The notes under the pieces: generated by a model | The model's input: only the letters and a program-made list of their open reading frames with translations | Databases searched by the model: none | Told to the model about the DNA's origin: nothing | Position numbers and translations under genes: made by a program | Shown here: positions 23,543 to 33,850 of the stretch, piece after piece | Layout: each line of letters opens with the position of its first letter | Position numbering within the stretch: the stretch's first letter is position 1 | Source: Ophiostoma sp. CBS 140.51 | Lineage: Eukaryota; Ascomycota; Sordariomycetes; Ophiostomatales; Ophiostomataceae | Assembly: GCA_029298735.1 (NCBI GenBank) | Contig: JANSLP010000022.1 | Span: forward strand, 124,001-188,000 | Reading direction: 5' to 3' | DNA length: 64,000 bases

Positions 23543-25053
23543 TGTGAAGGTGCAATAGGGTGTATGGAGATAGGGTCTTTCAAAAAAAAAAACGCCGGGA
23601 TATCGTGATATCGTGGTAGCGATGCAGAAGTCAGATCGCGGATCAGACGCGTTTTCGGGACAAGGGCGTCGATGAGAGTCAAATTAGCGAAAAGGGGGCG
23701 ATGGGCCGCCGCAGGATCGCTTGAACGGGCTTATGCTGCAAGATTCATCGTCAACAATCCAATAACAACTGGTAGAGGGCGCAGGTCGAGCGCTGAAGCT
23801 CTGATGGCGATGGTTGAGGTTCGGTCGATTTAATGTGGAAGCCTGGCTTTGCAGGCGTGTCGCCCCTTCCGTTTTGGAGATCGGTGATGACGACAAGAGA
23901 CGGCCCCCCAGGCTTTTGGCGCTCTTTGGTCCGAATGGCGTGTGTTATGCTGTAATTTGCTGGTGCATTAGCGCGGTCCATTGGAAGCATGCGCTGATAA
24001 GCCCTTATCGGGCAGGCGCATGGCAGGAGACAAGTTGCGCTAACAGATCTCCAACAATGACAACTTATGACAGCTTCTTTCATCTGAAGCATGGCCGTTA
24101 TGACTGTTGGGTGAATTTACGGCCTCCTTGTACATCCCGATTTTTGTTGTGATTTTCTAAAAGTGTCCAGAATATTATTTCAATTCTTTGGACGAAATGG
24201 AGATGGTGTGGTTTTTTTCTGAATTGTTTTTATTCATCATTTATTCTCAACAAAGATCAATAAAACATAAAAATTTATTTCAAACCCAACATAGACTTTA
24301 AAACCCCCCCCAAAAACTGACAGCATCAAGAGCTGGACATAGGGCAGAAACATATAGAACAAACCCGACCACCATACAAAATGCACCTGATTGACTGCTC
24401 TCAGTGAGCCTCGTCTATGTTCCTCGTCATGTCCTCCTGCCCCTGGCCCTTGGGCTCCTAGTTGTGTGTTTGGTAGCAGTCTACTTCCCACGATTGCCAT
24501 TTTGATGGTAAAATTGACAATAAAAGTTGCCATTGAATAGGCATGCGTAGGAAATAGAAACACTGGATATATCAACCTCGCAGCGTCCAGTCAATATGTC
24601 GACTTTCAGTGGTAGACAAATGTGGAGAAGCCCCTAAACTTCGGAGCACTCTGCGCCCGACAAGCAGGAACGATGGACAGCGCCAAGGCAAAATGGACGA
24701 AATGCCCCTAGCCTGAGTCGCCTGAGTCGTTCCTTCCACTAGATCGCGACGCCGCGCAGCCTTATTGCAACGCGCTATCGCAGATAAAGCTCCCTAACAG
24801 GGAAAGACCAAGGCTACGCGGTTGCCCTCGGAATGAATTCCACATGCTTTGACGAAACTCCAAGACGCATCTCGAGTTTTCGAACACGACCACAACTATC
24901 ACGACCTCTCAATTCGACGACTCGACGACGGCCACACTTCCTCCCCACGAACAATGCACAGCTAGCCACCTGGTAATGGCGTCTAGACTGCGTGTCGAAG
25001 CAGCGAGGTCACGACTGGCTACGAATTAAAGCCTGACACAGGGGCCTGACATC
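23543..25053. other. Divergent intergenic region, TMEM184-family / CSF1
   Basis: This 1.5-kb gap between two divergent genes holds both promoters. It has an AT-rich stretch around 24150-24330. Open frames here are short or lack an ATG (for example 24237-24575, -, opens with TTG). No RNA gene was recognised. Confidence 0.5.
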
Positions 25054-28000
25054 ATGGACCCCGACGTCGACATCAACAAGTCCCACGCGATGGACCTCGC
25101 CGAGCGCGCCCTCAAGGCCAATGGCGCCCGGTTCAGCGGCGTCTTTTTGGCCTACATTATTATTGCGACGTTCCTGGCCCTCTTCTTCCTCCTCTACTTC
25201 AACCGGCTGTTCGCGTCGATTGTGTCGTGGACCTTGCGCACGTGGACGCTGCACCGCTATGGCATCTACATTGACGTCCAGGCCGTGCAGTTCTCGCTAC
25301 TTGGTGGACGCATCTTCTTTGTTGGCCTGCGGTACCACGGCAAGAATGAGACCATCCTTATCCAGAATGGACACATTACCTGGGCCTACTGGCTGCGACG
25401 AGTACGACACATTGACTTGGGCAAACGGCGACGACAAGCCACCGGCAAGGAGCCTGCGGACGACCCAAACGACCCCAATTGTGGCAGCAAAGTGCACCGG
25501 AAGACCAAACACAAGATCCCGTGCCGCATGAACGTGACGCTGGCGGGCCTAGAGTGGTTTGTGTACAACCGCAGCGCCGCATACGACAGCATCGTGGCGG
25601 GCCTGGCGGGGATGAACGAGTATCCTGGAGGAGATGAGAACAACGAGAACAACAACAACAGAGACGATTATGACGAAAAATACGACGAAAACAACCCGAA
25701 ACCGCCGCGACACAGCGACGACATCCAACACAAACTACGAAAACGGCGAAACAATATCCACGGCGACGATGGAAAGAGAGACAGCGAAGGGGGCGCCGAA
25801 GGGCTGGGCGAGAAGGTCTCTGCCTTTGCCGAGGCCATGAAGAGCAGGAGCGGTGACAGAATTGGCAAGCGTGTGTCTGGTCGTGCCTCCTCGTCGTCAT
25901 CGTCTGTGGATGGTGGCGATGTCGATCGAAATGCGGCAGGCGTATCAGGAGCAGACCAGAGACGAGCAGCTGGCGCGGCCGACGGCGAGAACGAGGCTCT
26001 GCCAGCCTTCCTCCAGCTCTTCCCTATCCAGTTCACTTGCGACAAAGCAGCCGTCGTGATGGGCAACGAGAACACCTCGGGCATCCTGGTGGTCAAGACT
26101 CAAGTGCTGTCCGGCGAGATCGATGCCAAGCACATCGAGACGCCCGATCCATATCGCCAGATCTTCCGGCTGCACTTCCAGAAACCCGTCGTTGAGATCC
26201 GCGACAACGACGACTACCGCGAGGACCAGGCCAGTCGTGCTGTGCGTGAGCGCCAGATCGCCGACGACACCGGTCCGCTGCCACCGCGCTCTTTCTTCCG
26301 GCATTATCGCCGCACAGCCTACAGTCAACTTCGCAATCTGCTGCCATACCTCCGCAGCTCTGTCGAGTCCTTTACTTCGACTGATCCACGAGACCCACCG
26401 GCAACGGCATCTTCAGCCCGGATGCCAGGATCTGCCCATTGGCAAGGGTTGTCTCGGTACCTGGATGGGCCGGGTGGTGACGAGAAGACAAAATGGGCGG
26501 CTTCGGAATATGCCATGCTCAACCCGATCCTCGAGAGTCCAGAAGCTTTCTTGACGATATATTGGGACTCCGTCGGCAAAGTCACAGCCAGCGCCGTGGC
26601 AGGGCCTCTTGCAGCAGCAGACGGCCGAGAGAAGCCGCGACTCAGTGTCAACGGAAACGAGCCATCGCCCGCCTGGGGCATGGCCTTGTCTGTCCGTGGC
26701 GGCTCTGTCAATTACGGACCTTGGGCCGACCGCAAACGTGCCGAGCTGCAGCGTGTCTTTTTTCCCGGTCTCAGCAAAGATGCCACGCCTGCACGACGCT
26801 TACCCGTTGGTGCAACGCGCGTGCCCACGCAATTCAAGGTCTACGTCGAGCTCGACGACGAGGTCACACTCCGCGTGCCCACCCGCGAGGCCTCCAAGAA
26901 CTGGCGCTTCAAGGGCAAAGACATGGCCACCAAGTTCCGCTCCGCCCGCGACAAGCGGAAGAACCGGTCCCGGTATAAGAAATCCGAGCCCGCGCCGTCT
27001 GCGTCGGGTCAGCGTCCCTATGGCTGGCTCGATATCAAGATTGCCAGCAACGCCACCATCTCCTACTCAATGGACATGCTTGCAACTTCCACGGGCTTCA
27101 AGGCCACACTGGACCTTGATTTGCCACGAGTTGAGATCTCGAGCAGTGTCAACCAGGAAGCTTTGTGGCGGTCGGGCGCTCTTCGTATATCCTGCGACCT
27201 GTCCACCCCCCTCAAATGGAACGCCATGCGGCAGTGGCGCTTCCACATCACCAGCAACGACCTCGAGCTCTTCTTGTTGCGCGACCACGTTTACCTGCTC
27301 ACCGACCTCATTGATGACTGGGGCACTGGTCCGCCTGCTGAGTATTTAATGTTTACTCCCTTCCAATATTATATTGACCTCTCCTTCCCCAATGTCAAGA
27401 TGTTCCTGAACGTCAACGACGCCAACATTATCAACAACCCCACGAGCATGGACGACAACACTTTTATCATCCTGGCCAGCGAGCTGCTCGAGGCGTCGAC
27501 CTGCATCCCGCTCGACCACTTCCGTCCGCCCAGCAATGCCATCCCGTTCGACGTACGCACCGACTCGGCCACCATTGAGCTGCACGTCCCGCCCTGGAAT
27601 ACCCAGTCCATGTTTGTCCGCGACAAGAAAGTCGGCCACCTTAGCATGCTGCACATCGACGGCAAGTACCACTACCACGCTGCGACAGCGCCCAACCTCA
27701 CCGATACGCTGTTGTTGAATGTGGCTGGCCAGCGGCCCACGTTCAGTGCCTATGGATTCATGGTGCGCTACTTTATCAAGCTCAAGGACAACTACTTTGG
27801 CGACGATGTCCACTTTACCACTTTGGAAGAGTACCAGGACAATCTGCGCCTCAAAGAGACCGACCCGGATGCCGAGCGTGCCAGCCGCCCGCCACATAAG
27901 CCTTCGAATGACCTTGACGTGATTCTCAGTGTGCACGCCGATGACCCTAAGATCTTGTTGCCTGCCAATATTTACTCTACATCACGTCATGTCCAAATCG

Positions 28001-29691
28001 ACTCGGCCGGCCTCGATGCCGACTTGCGGTTTACAAACTACTACATGGACGTTGATTGTATCCTGGCGCCTCTCAGTTTGTCGCTCGGGACGGAGGCTGA
28101 GAAAGACGACAATGATAACAATAATAACAACGACGGCAACGGAAACGACAATGACAACGACTGTCACTCAGGATCCTTGTCTAGCACCCAACTGTTCGTC
28201 GACGGCCTGCACGTCTTTGGCAACCGTCTCTTTGGTCTGCCGCCGACAGAGCCAACCTACCAGTGCAACTGGGACCTGTCTGTTGGCGCCATCACGGGCG
28301 AGTGCACCACGGATTTCCTGACGGCCCTCGCCGGCGGTGGCAAGGCGTTCGGCTTCACTTTTGATGACGACGAGAACGCCCTCGTGCCTTACCACACCCT
28401 CATCATGTACGACGTTACCTTTTTGCGTGTCCACGTCAAGTCTGTCAGTATCTGGCTGCACGTCGAAGAGGCTGCGTTCCTCCTGTCCCTCGAAAGCGGT
28501 GTCGACGTCAACTTCAACGACTGGGCCCGCCAGCACTACTCAAAACGCGGCGACATTTCTATTCCTGATCTACAGGTGTCGTGTGTCAACTCCGAGTCGG
28601 CCATCCGCCACAAATCACGGCCTCTGGCTGCTGTCGAGACCGATGCTTTCCTCAAGACAAGCCTGAGCATCGCCGTTGTCGGCCGCAAATTTGATTTCTC
28701 CAACGAGCGTGCCATACAGCAAGCCCTCATCCGTCGAGAAGATCAACGTACCCAGCGTGCCTCCTTTTTGCTGCTGCCCCGCTATCTCGATCCGACCTTC
28801 GTCCCCGATCCGGTCGACCCGCCTGCTCAGCCCGTGCCATTCATTCCGCAGCCCGTCACGGCCAAGGATGTCGAGCTCGACGGCATCTCGCTCTCATCGC
28901 GGGGCACATCTCTTGCGTCCAAACGACGTCTCCGTCGCCAGCGTTCACAGCGCTCGTTTCTGTCCGTCGGCACAGCCAGTAGTCAAGGCAGTGTCTTCCG
29001 GCCTCGCAGCGGCCGTCCTGGTCCGCAAGCAATGACACCTCTTGAGACGCCTGGAAGCCGCCTGCAAGCCTCCTCCCACACGCGCGATGTGTCGTCCTCT
29101 ACCCGATACTCCGGCTTCTACAGTCCAGGTGAGTACGAGGCCGGCTCGTCTTCCCGCCGTCACCAACACGACCCTAACCACAACACCATGGCCTTTTCGA
29201 GCAAGTTCTTTGCGCCCTACTTCCCGCTCGAGGATGTCAAGCCCGACGTATCGGAAGCTGCCGTCCAGTGTGATGCCAAGTACGCCAGCAGCAGTGGTGA
29301 CAAGACATCTGGACTTGGGCACGGACTTGGAGACGGCACTGGCAGCACCGCTAGCTTGGGCGACGGCATGTCCCCGGCCGACTTTAGTCTCGAAGACGTC
29401 GACCCGGAGATTTTGAGTGAAGACAATGTGCATGCAAGTACTCTCATTCGTGTCCACGACGGCATCAGTGCCTTCCTCAACCCGACGTCTGCCAAGCATA
29501 TTGCTGCCCTCATCTCTGCACTCCTTCCACAAGAGCCCGACGATATTTTGGACGCCGTCCAGATCGCCGCCATGGACGGTATCATCACTGCCGGCAAGCA
29601 GCGCAAGATGAAGGGCAAAGTCTCCGACTTTGTCGTCCAGCTCCCGCGCGCCAACTTCCGCTTCCTCAATGCCACATCCAAAACCAAATAA
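25054..29691 (+). CDS. CSF1: Csf1 bridge-like lipid-transfer protein, N-terminal half only
   Basis: Csf1 (family of Tweek/KIAA1109, BLTP1) forms a hydrophobic channel between ER and other membranes, and in yeast is linked to phosphatidylethanolamine supply for GPI-anchor synthesis. This uninterrupted 1545-aa frame has the family start: a single transmembrane segment at residues 29-48 (VFLAYIIIATFLALFFLLYF) followed by LHRYGIYIDVQAVQFSLLGG and GRIFFVGLRYHGKNETI. Beta-rich repeats continue, broken by Asn/Asp-rich insertions near residues 195-250 and 1010-1035. Yeast Csf1 is about 2,960 aa and filamentous fungal orthologues are about as long or longer. Here the frame stops after QLPRANFRFLNATSKTK, in what looks like the middle of a beta repeat. 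The next 87 bases are AT-rich and then the F-box gene runs on the other strand. I see no continuation in any frame, so this is a truncated or split gene, or an assembly join. Confidence 0.88.
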   Translation: MDPDVDINKSHAMDLAERALKANGARFSGVFLAYIIIATFLALFFLLYFNRLFASIVSWTLRTWTLHRYGIYIDVQAVQFSLLGGRIFFVGLRYHGKNETILIQNGHITWAYWLRRVRHIDLGKRRRQATGKEPADDPNDPNCGSKVHRKTKHKIPCRMNVTLAGLEWFVYNRSAAYDSIVAGLAGMNEYPGGDENNENNNNRDDYDEKYDENNPKPPRHSDDIQHKLRKRRNNIHGDDGKRDSEGGAEGLGEKVSAFAEAMKSRSGDRIGKRVSGRASSSSSSVDGGDVDRNAAGVSGADQRRAAGAADGENEALPAFLQLFPIQFTCDKAAVVMGNENTSGILVVKTQVLSGEIDAKHIETPDPYRQIFRLHFQKPVVEIRDNDDYREDQASRAVRERQIADDTGPLPPRSFFRHYRRTAYSQLRNLLPYLRSSVESFTSTDPRDPPATASSARMPGSAHWQGLSRYLDGPGGDEKTKWAASEYAMLNPILESPEAFLTIYWDSVGKVTASAVAGPLAAADGREKPRLSVNGNEPSPAWGMALSVRGGSVNYGPWADRKRAELQRVFFPGLSKDATPARRLPVGATRVPTQFKVYVELDDEVTLRVPTREASKNWRFKGKDMATKFRSARDKRKNRSRYKKSEPAPSASGQRPYGWLDIKIASNATISYSMDMLATSTGFKATLDLDLPRVEISSSVNQEALWRSGALRISCDLSTPLKWNAMRQWRFHITSNDLELFLLRDHVYLLTDLIDDWGTGPPAEYLMFTPFQYYIDLSFPNVKMFLNVNDANIINNPTSMDDNTFIILASELLEASTCIPLDHFRPPSNAIPFDVRTDSATIELHVPPWNTQSMFVRDKKVGHLSMLHIDGKYHYHAATAPNLTDTLLLNVAGQRPTFSAYGFMVRYFIKLKDNYFGDDVHFTTLEEYQDNLRLKETDPDAERASRPPHKPSNDLDVILSVHADDPKILLPANIYSTSRHVQIDSAGLDADLRFTNYYMDVDCILAPLSLSLGTEAEKDDNDNNNNNDGNGNDNDNDCHSGSLSSTQLFVDGLHVFGNRLFGLPPTEPTYQCNWDLSVGAITGECTTDFLTALAGGGKAFGFTFDDDENALVPYHTLIMYDVTFLRVHVKSVSIWLHVEEAAFLLSLESGVDVNFNDWARQHYSKRGDISIPDLQVSCVNSESAIRHKSRPLAAVETDAFLKTSLSIAVVGRKFDFSNERAIQQALIRREDQRTQRASFLLLPRYLDPTFVPDPVDPPAQPVPFIPQPVTAKDVELDGISLSSRGTSLASKRRLRRQRSQRSFLSVGTASSQGSVFRPRSGRPGPQAMTPLETPGSRLQASSHTRDVSSSTRYSGFYSPGEYEAGSSSRRHQHDPNHNTMAFSSKFFAPYFPLEDVKPDVSEAAVQCDAKYASSSGDKTSGLGHGLGDGTGSTASLGDGMSPADFSLEDVDPEILSEDNVHASTLIRVHDGISAFLNPTSAKHIAALISALLPQEPDDILDAVQIAAMDGIITAGKQRKMKGKVSDFVVQLPRANFRFLNATSKTK

Positions 29692-29778
29692 ACCAAAATC
29701 GTTCCATATATACCAAGTATTAAACTTTTAGTGTTCCTTGTCGTCATGTATCATTAAGTTGTGTGTGTTGGGACGTGA

Positions 29779-31113
29779 TTACATCCGCGAACCGACGACG
29801 GAGCCGTCGGGAACAAGAATGACCGCCTCGTACCGCCGGGCCAGGTCGGCCGTCGCGCCAAACTCGACGGGTGGGGGGAAGTGGCCGCTGCGGGGAGCGT
29901 CGTGCTCAAATACATCGACGAGACCGACACGGCGGCGGAGTACGCGGCCACCAAAGCGAGCATCGGCGACGTGGCGCTTCAGACCCTCCTCGGTGTAGCG
30001 GGCCAGCGGGTCAGCCCAGCCGGCATGGCCTGCCGACTTGCGGTCGGTCGAAGCACAGGCGCGGCAGGCGTAGCCACGGTCGAGAGGCGTTTCTGAAGTG
30101 GGGCGGACTGTCTTGTCCTCATCCAAGACCCAGTAGGGGGCGGGGATGACAGCAGCGTATCGCAAAGGGTCGGGGCGGGTGTTGGCGCCGGGAGTGGGGG
30201 ACAGACCACGCTTGCCGGGGACGACGGGACGGCCGCGGACGGTAGAGATGCGGTCGATCGAGGGTGAGGTGATGTTGGTCAAGCTGGTGTTGGCAGAGGA
30301 CGAAGAGGAGGAGCTACCGGTGGCTTCCTGGCCCAGAGCCTCCTCGGCGGCGTAGACTTGCCGCCGGTCGAACAAGTCGACAGGCTGGGTCAGGCGGGCG
30401 AGGACACCATACCGGCCCGTGGGCACAGTGATTCTGGTCAGGGGCTGGCTGTCCAGCAGGTCCTTGTGCTGCTGGTGCAGCTGAGGCAGACGGTTGCCAG
30501 CGGCTTCGGCGAAGCGGGCCACAGGCAGGTACTCGGGCTGCGAGCGGAAGCAAGAGTAGCAAACGCGCTCCGGGGTCAGGAGGTAAATGTAGTCGCCGTA
30601 AGCAACGTCGAAGGTCGAGTCGCCCGAGGCTTCCCGCTTGCGCAGGCAGCTGGCACAAGACGTGGTGCGCAGGCACTTGGCCAGGCTGTGCAGGGAGATT
30701 TGGGTGTTGGTGTTTGTTTGGGCGACAGCTGAGGTCATCCGCGAGGGTTCAGGAACCAGGCGGGCGAGAGCACCGAGAGCTCTGGGGAAGGCGGCCACGG
30801 TCTGGAAGTCTGGGTAGCTTTCCACCACAGCGGCAGCGGCGCGGTTGCAGTTGCGCAGAGCCACGAGAGCGCAAATATCAGTCTCGGCCAGATCCTCGAC
30901 GATCTGGTGCAGCAGTTCCAAAGGCAACTTGCCGAGGCGGCCCATGTTCCACTTCTGTGGGAGCTCGTCGGTTGGGGTCAAGACCTTGCTGGTGGACATG
31001 GAGCCGTCATCACCGAGGAAGAAGCCCGGGCGAGGGCAGCGGTAGCCGACGTCCTGCCACGAGGCGACCTCGGGCGTGGGCGTGGCGGTTGATGATGATA
31101 TTGAGGTAGCCAT
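29779..31113 (-). CDS. F-box domain protein
   Basis: The 444-aa product has an F-box at about residues 60-100 (LGKLPLELLHQIVEDLAETD, then ALRNCNRAAAAVVESYP). The F-box binds Skp1 in SCF ubiquitin ligases; the substrate is unknown. Downstream there are three Cys pairs of CxxC type (CASC near 170, CYSC near 200 and CRAC near 375) that may bind zinc, and a Ser-rich spacer around residue 280. This layout is common among Pezizomycotina F-box proteins. The frame is open further upstream to an ATG at 31407, but the extra 98 residues are low in complexity and lack family character, so the ATG at 31113 is preferred. It converges with CSF1, with only 87 bases between stop codons. Confidence 0.82.
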   Translation of the reverse strand: MATSISSSTATPTPEVASWQDVGYRCPRPGFFLGDDGSMSTSKVLTPTDELPQKWNMGRLGKLPLELLHQIVEDLAETDICALVALRNCNRAAAAVVESYPDFQTVAAFPRALGALARLVPEPSRMTSAVAQTNTNTQISLHSLAKCLRTTSCASCLRKREASGDSTFDVAYGDYIYLLTPERVCYSCFRSQPEYLPVARFAEAAGNRLPQLHQQHKDLLDSQPLTRITVPTGRYGVLARLTQPVDLFDRRQVYAAEEALGQEATGSSSSSSSANTSLTNITSPSIDRISTVRGRPVVPGKRGLSPTPGANTRPDPLRYAAVIPAPYWVLDEDKTVRPTSETPLDRGYACRACASTDRKSAGHAGWADPLARYTEEGLKRHVADARFGGRVLRRRVGLVDVFEHDAPRSGHFPPPVEFGATADLARRYEAVILVPDGSVVGSRM

Positions 31114-32068
31114 GTTGGTTGTGTGTGAGTTGTGAGGAGTTATTAGGCGGAAAGGAGGAGGTGTTGGGAGGCTAGAGGTCGTAGTTTCTGTTATTGTGTC
31201 AAAGCCATCAAGTATTGGGCAGATGGGAGAGAAGGAAGGAAGTCGAGAGGTATGAAGTCCAAGAGGAAGGAGCAATGGAAGTAAATATGGGAAAGCTGGA
31301 AGGAAGCTGGAAAGGCAGGAACGACGGAAAACGTCAACAAGATCCAAGACACAAGAATGAAGCTCAATGCCGTAGTCATGAAATCTTCTGTTGGCCGGCC
31401 CTCCCATAGCTATATATTCCTTTTTTCATTTTCTGCGTTTTCAAAACAGTCACAACAGGAAAGCGAAAAGGCGTGGCAAAAGACGTAAAAGACGTTTTCC
31501 CTGGGCACACTCCCCCGGATTTTTCGTGTTAGTGACGTTCTACTCTTTGACTTACACCCCTTGAGCTTGCTGGCCTTTCCTGGTTGAGCACACGCCCCCC
31601 TAGACCCAAAACTGTGCCACGCCCCCCTGCACACCTGATCCTCTTTTTGAAATTTCTGGGGGCGGGTCTTCGTTGGGTCTTCTGGGTTCGTTTGCCTTGG
31701 CCTTGGCGGCCGGGGCTTGGCGCGAGCGTCAATGGCGAGGGGGAACGAGTGACCAAAAATAACATTGTCAATGAAGAGAGAAGGCTTTTTTGGCAGGCGA
31801 ATATCTCCCTGAAATACGGGTTTCCAGCCCATAAAAACTAGCAACAGTATGTCGTAAGGTTCCCGAGGAGACGACTGCGCCAGGAGACCAGAAGACACCA
31901 GCTACCCACGGTCTCGCGCTTTCAGCTATGGTAGTTATGGCAGTACGGAAGTATGACTGTTCTACAGCCTTCTCGTCTATTCTCGTTATAAGGCGTTTTC
32001 CTCCCTTTATTCTGTGTTTTCACGTGTTTTAGAGGCACTGCAGACCAAGGAATTGCCCTCTGTTCGCG

Positions 32069-32130
32069 GGCCTAAAAGACCTATGTGAAAAGCCTTGAAG
32101 ACCTAAAAGATCTAAAAGACCTAGCAAGAC
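32069..32130. repeat. CCTAAAAGA-type repeat, patch 1
   Basis: Imperfect 9-10-bp units of the form CCTAAAAGA(C/T) occur in a short cluster. It shares the 15-mer CCTAAAAGATCTAAA with a second patch 1.7 kb to the right. Confidence 0.65.
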
Positions 32131-33780
32131 GTGCGCAGGGCCGCGCGGGCAACTGACTCCCTTGTTAGGTAACAGAGGTCACGGACAGGTCGCCGATGGA
32201 CGTTTATGGGTTGACGATAGGTTGCGATAGGGTCACCGCGTGGCTACAGGCGGGCTAACGTATACAGGTGTGCTACATAGGGACGGCAGGGGAAAGAAAC
32301 TCGGCTCCAACGTCTGTTTTCAGGAGTTGTAGGTCTTTGCAGTGCTTCAGCGCTCTTGCAGCACTCTTGCATTATGCACACTAATACCTCTCCTTTGTCC
32401 CGCCTTTTTGGCTGTTGTTGCGGCTCCTTCATCTCCAATTGCTCACCTTTCAAACTCACCGTTTCTTCTACCAACTGTTGCAGTGTTGGGAATTCCCAAT
32501 GCAGAAATAAAGTCCCATATGACTTCTTTTCCCCCTTGTCCCTGCGCCCCTGGCCGGACTATCGTGACCTATGAATTTGGAGATTTCTAGACTTCCCCAA
32601 GGTTGAGAGTCTCAGCAATGAGTTTCCATGACCCCAGGTATCCATTCTGGACCCATTGATTGGAATGAACAGCGCTCACAAGGGCACGGTGTGCGAGGAC
32701 ACTGAAATTGTATTTTTGGTATATCGTGTACCTCGTACACTCAGCCCGTACTTGACGACGGAACGTGCTCATATGATGGGATTTCGATCACGTTGGAAAT
32801 TTCTATTTTGCGAGAAAGTGGATTCAACCGAAAAAGAGGGGGTGCAAATAATAAAAAAAGTTTGACGATAGAAGAAGAGGAGAAGGAGGGGATCAAAATT
32901 GAGAAGAATGACATAAAAAACAGGGGCTCGGCAGGGCTGGAATTGGAAGCTGGACCTGAAACTGGCGGATGTGTTCAGGCGAGGCTGGTGTTGTTGGGAC
33001 TCAAGTGAAAATTGAAGTACATGTACACATTGTTGTGTTGAGATATCGTGACATTTTGGTATTCAAGACGTGCTTTCAACAATATGCTCAGGGATATGCA
33101 TGGACCGCAACGTGTTGGAATCCTGGCACAAGTCACTTTGCATTTACATATTATTTTTCTTTTCTTCTTTTCTTTCTTTTATTTAATTCCTGTCCATCCC
33201 TGAACTCTTACATTTTTTAACATAATGATTACCCCATCGCGTCCGCTATTACGATAATGCGAATGCACTGTGTGACCAAATAGCATGGCAAGGATTTTTA
33301 TCAGACAGAAAAGCAACACAATGTGCGTTGGAGCACGATGAGTCGTCAAGAGCATTGTGAATTTAGAAAACTCAGAGCACGAAAGAGCACGAAAGGACAC
33401 AAAAAACAGTCAGAAGTCTTGGAAAAGGCTTAGCATCACGTAAAAGAATGCAAGGAAGAGTGACCAGTCGAAAGAAGTGAACGACGGTCTTGCCAAAGGG
33501 AGAGCCGGGTCCTCAAGCCAAGCTTTTTTGTCGAGGAGCAACAGAAAGACGTCAAAGAGTGAGCACTCAGGAAAAAAGTGTAAAGTATATGAAAGAATCT
33601 AGAAGACTGAGATGATCAGGGGATCGAGGCGGCGCCAAGAAACCGGTGGAGATCCTAAATGGGCAAGAAGCGAGCAAGCGGACACTGTGCTGAGGCCGAA
33701 AGCAGAGTGGCTGAGTCCGTTTGGCCACCGCTGAAAACTTTTACAGTGGGTTTCCAGGCCTTGAAAATACGTCCAAGACA

Positions 33781-33850
33781 GGCCTAAAAGCCCTAAAAGA
33801 TCTAAATACCCTAAAAGACCTAAAAGACCTAAAATGCTCCCCTAAAAAGA
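33781..33850. repeat. CCTAAAAGA-type repeat, patch 2
   Basis: At least six imperfect units of CCTAAAAGA(C/T) or CCCTAAAAGA lie in one run. Some units contain CCCTAA, the fungal telomere hexamer, but the period is not six, so a telomeric origin is not supported. Confidence 0.65.

Noticed and set aside
31114..31407. N-terminal extension of the F-box protein from the ATG at 31407
   Set aside because: The extra 98 residues are low in complexity and resemble translated leader; the downstream ATG gives a normal family start.
33700..33770. tRNA-Leu/Ser-like start (GAGTGGCTGAGTCCG)
   Set aside because: No matching acceptor stem or B box at the expected distance.
33781..33850. Interstitial telomere repeat
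   Set aside because: Only some units contain CCCTAA and the period is 9-10 bases, not six.
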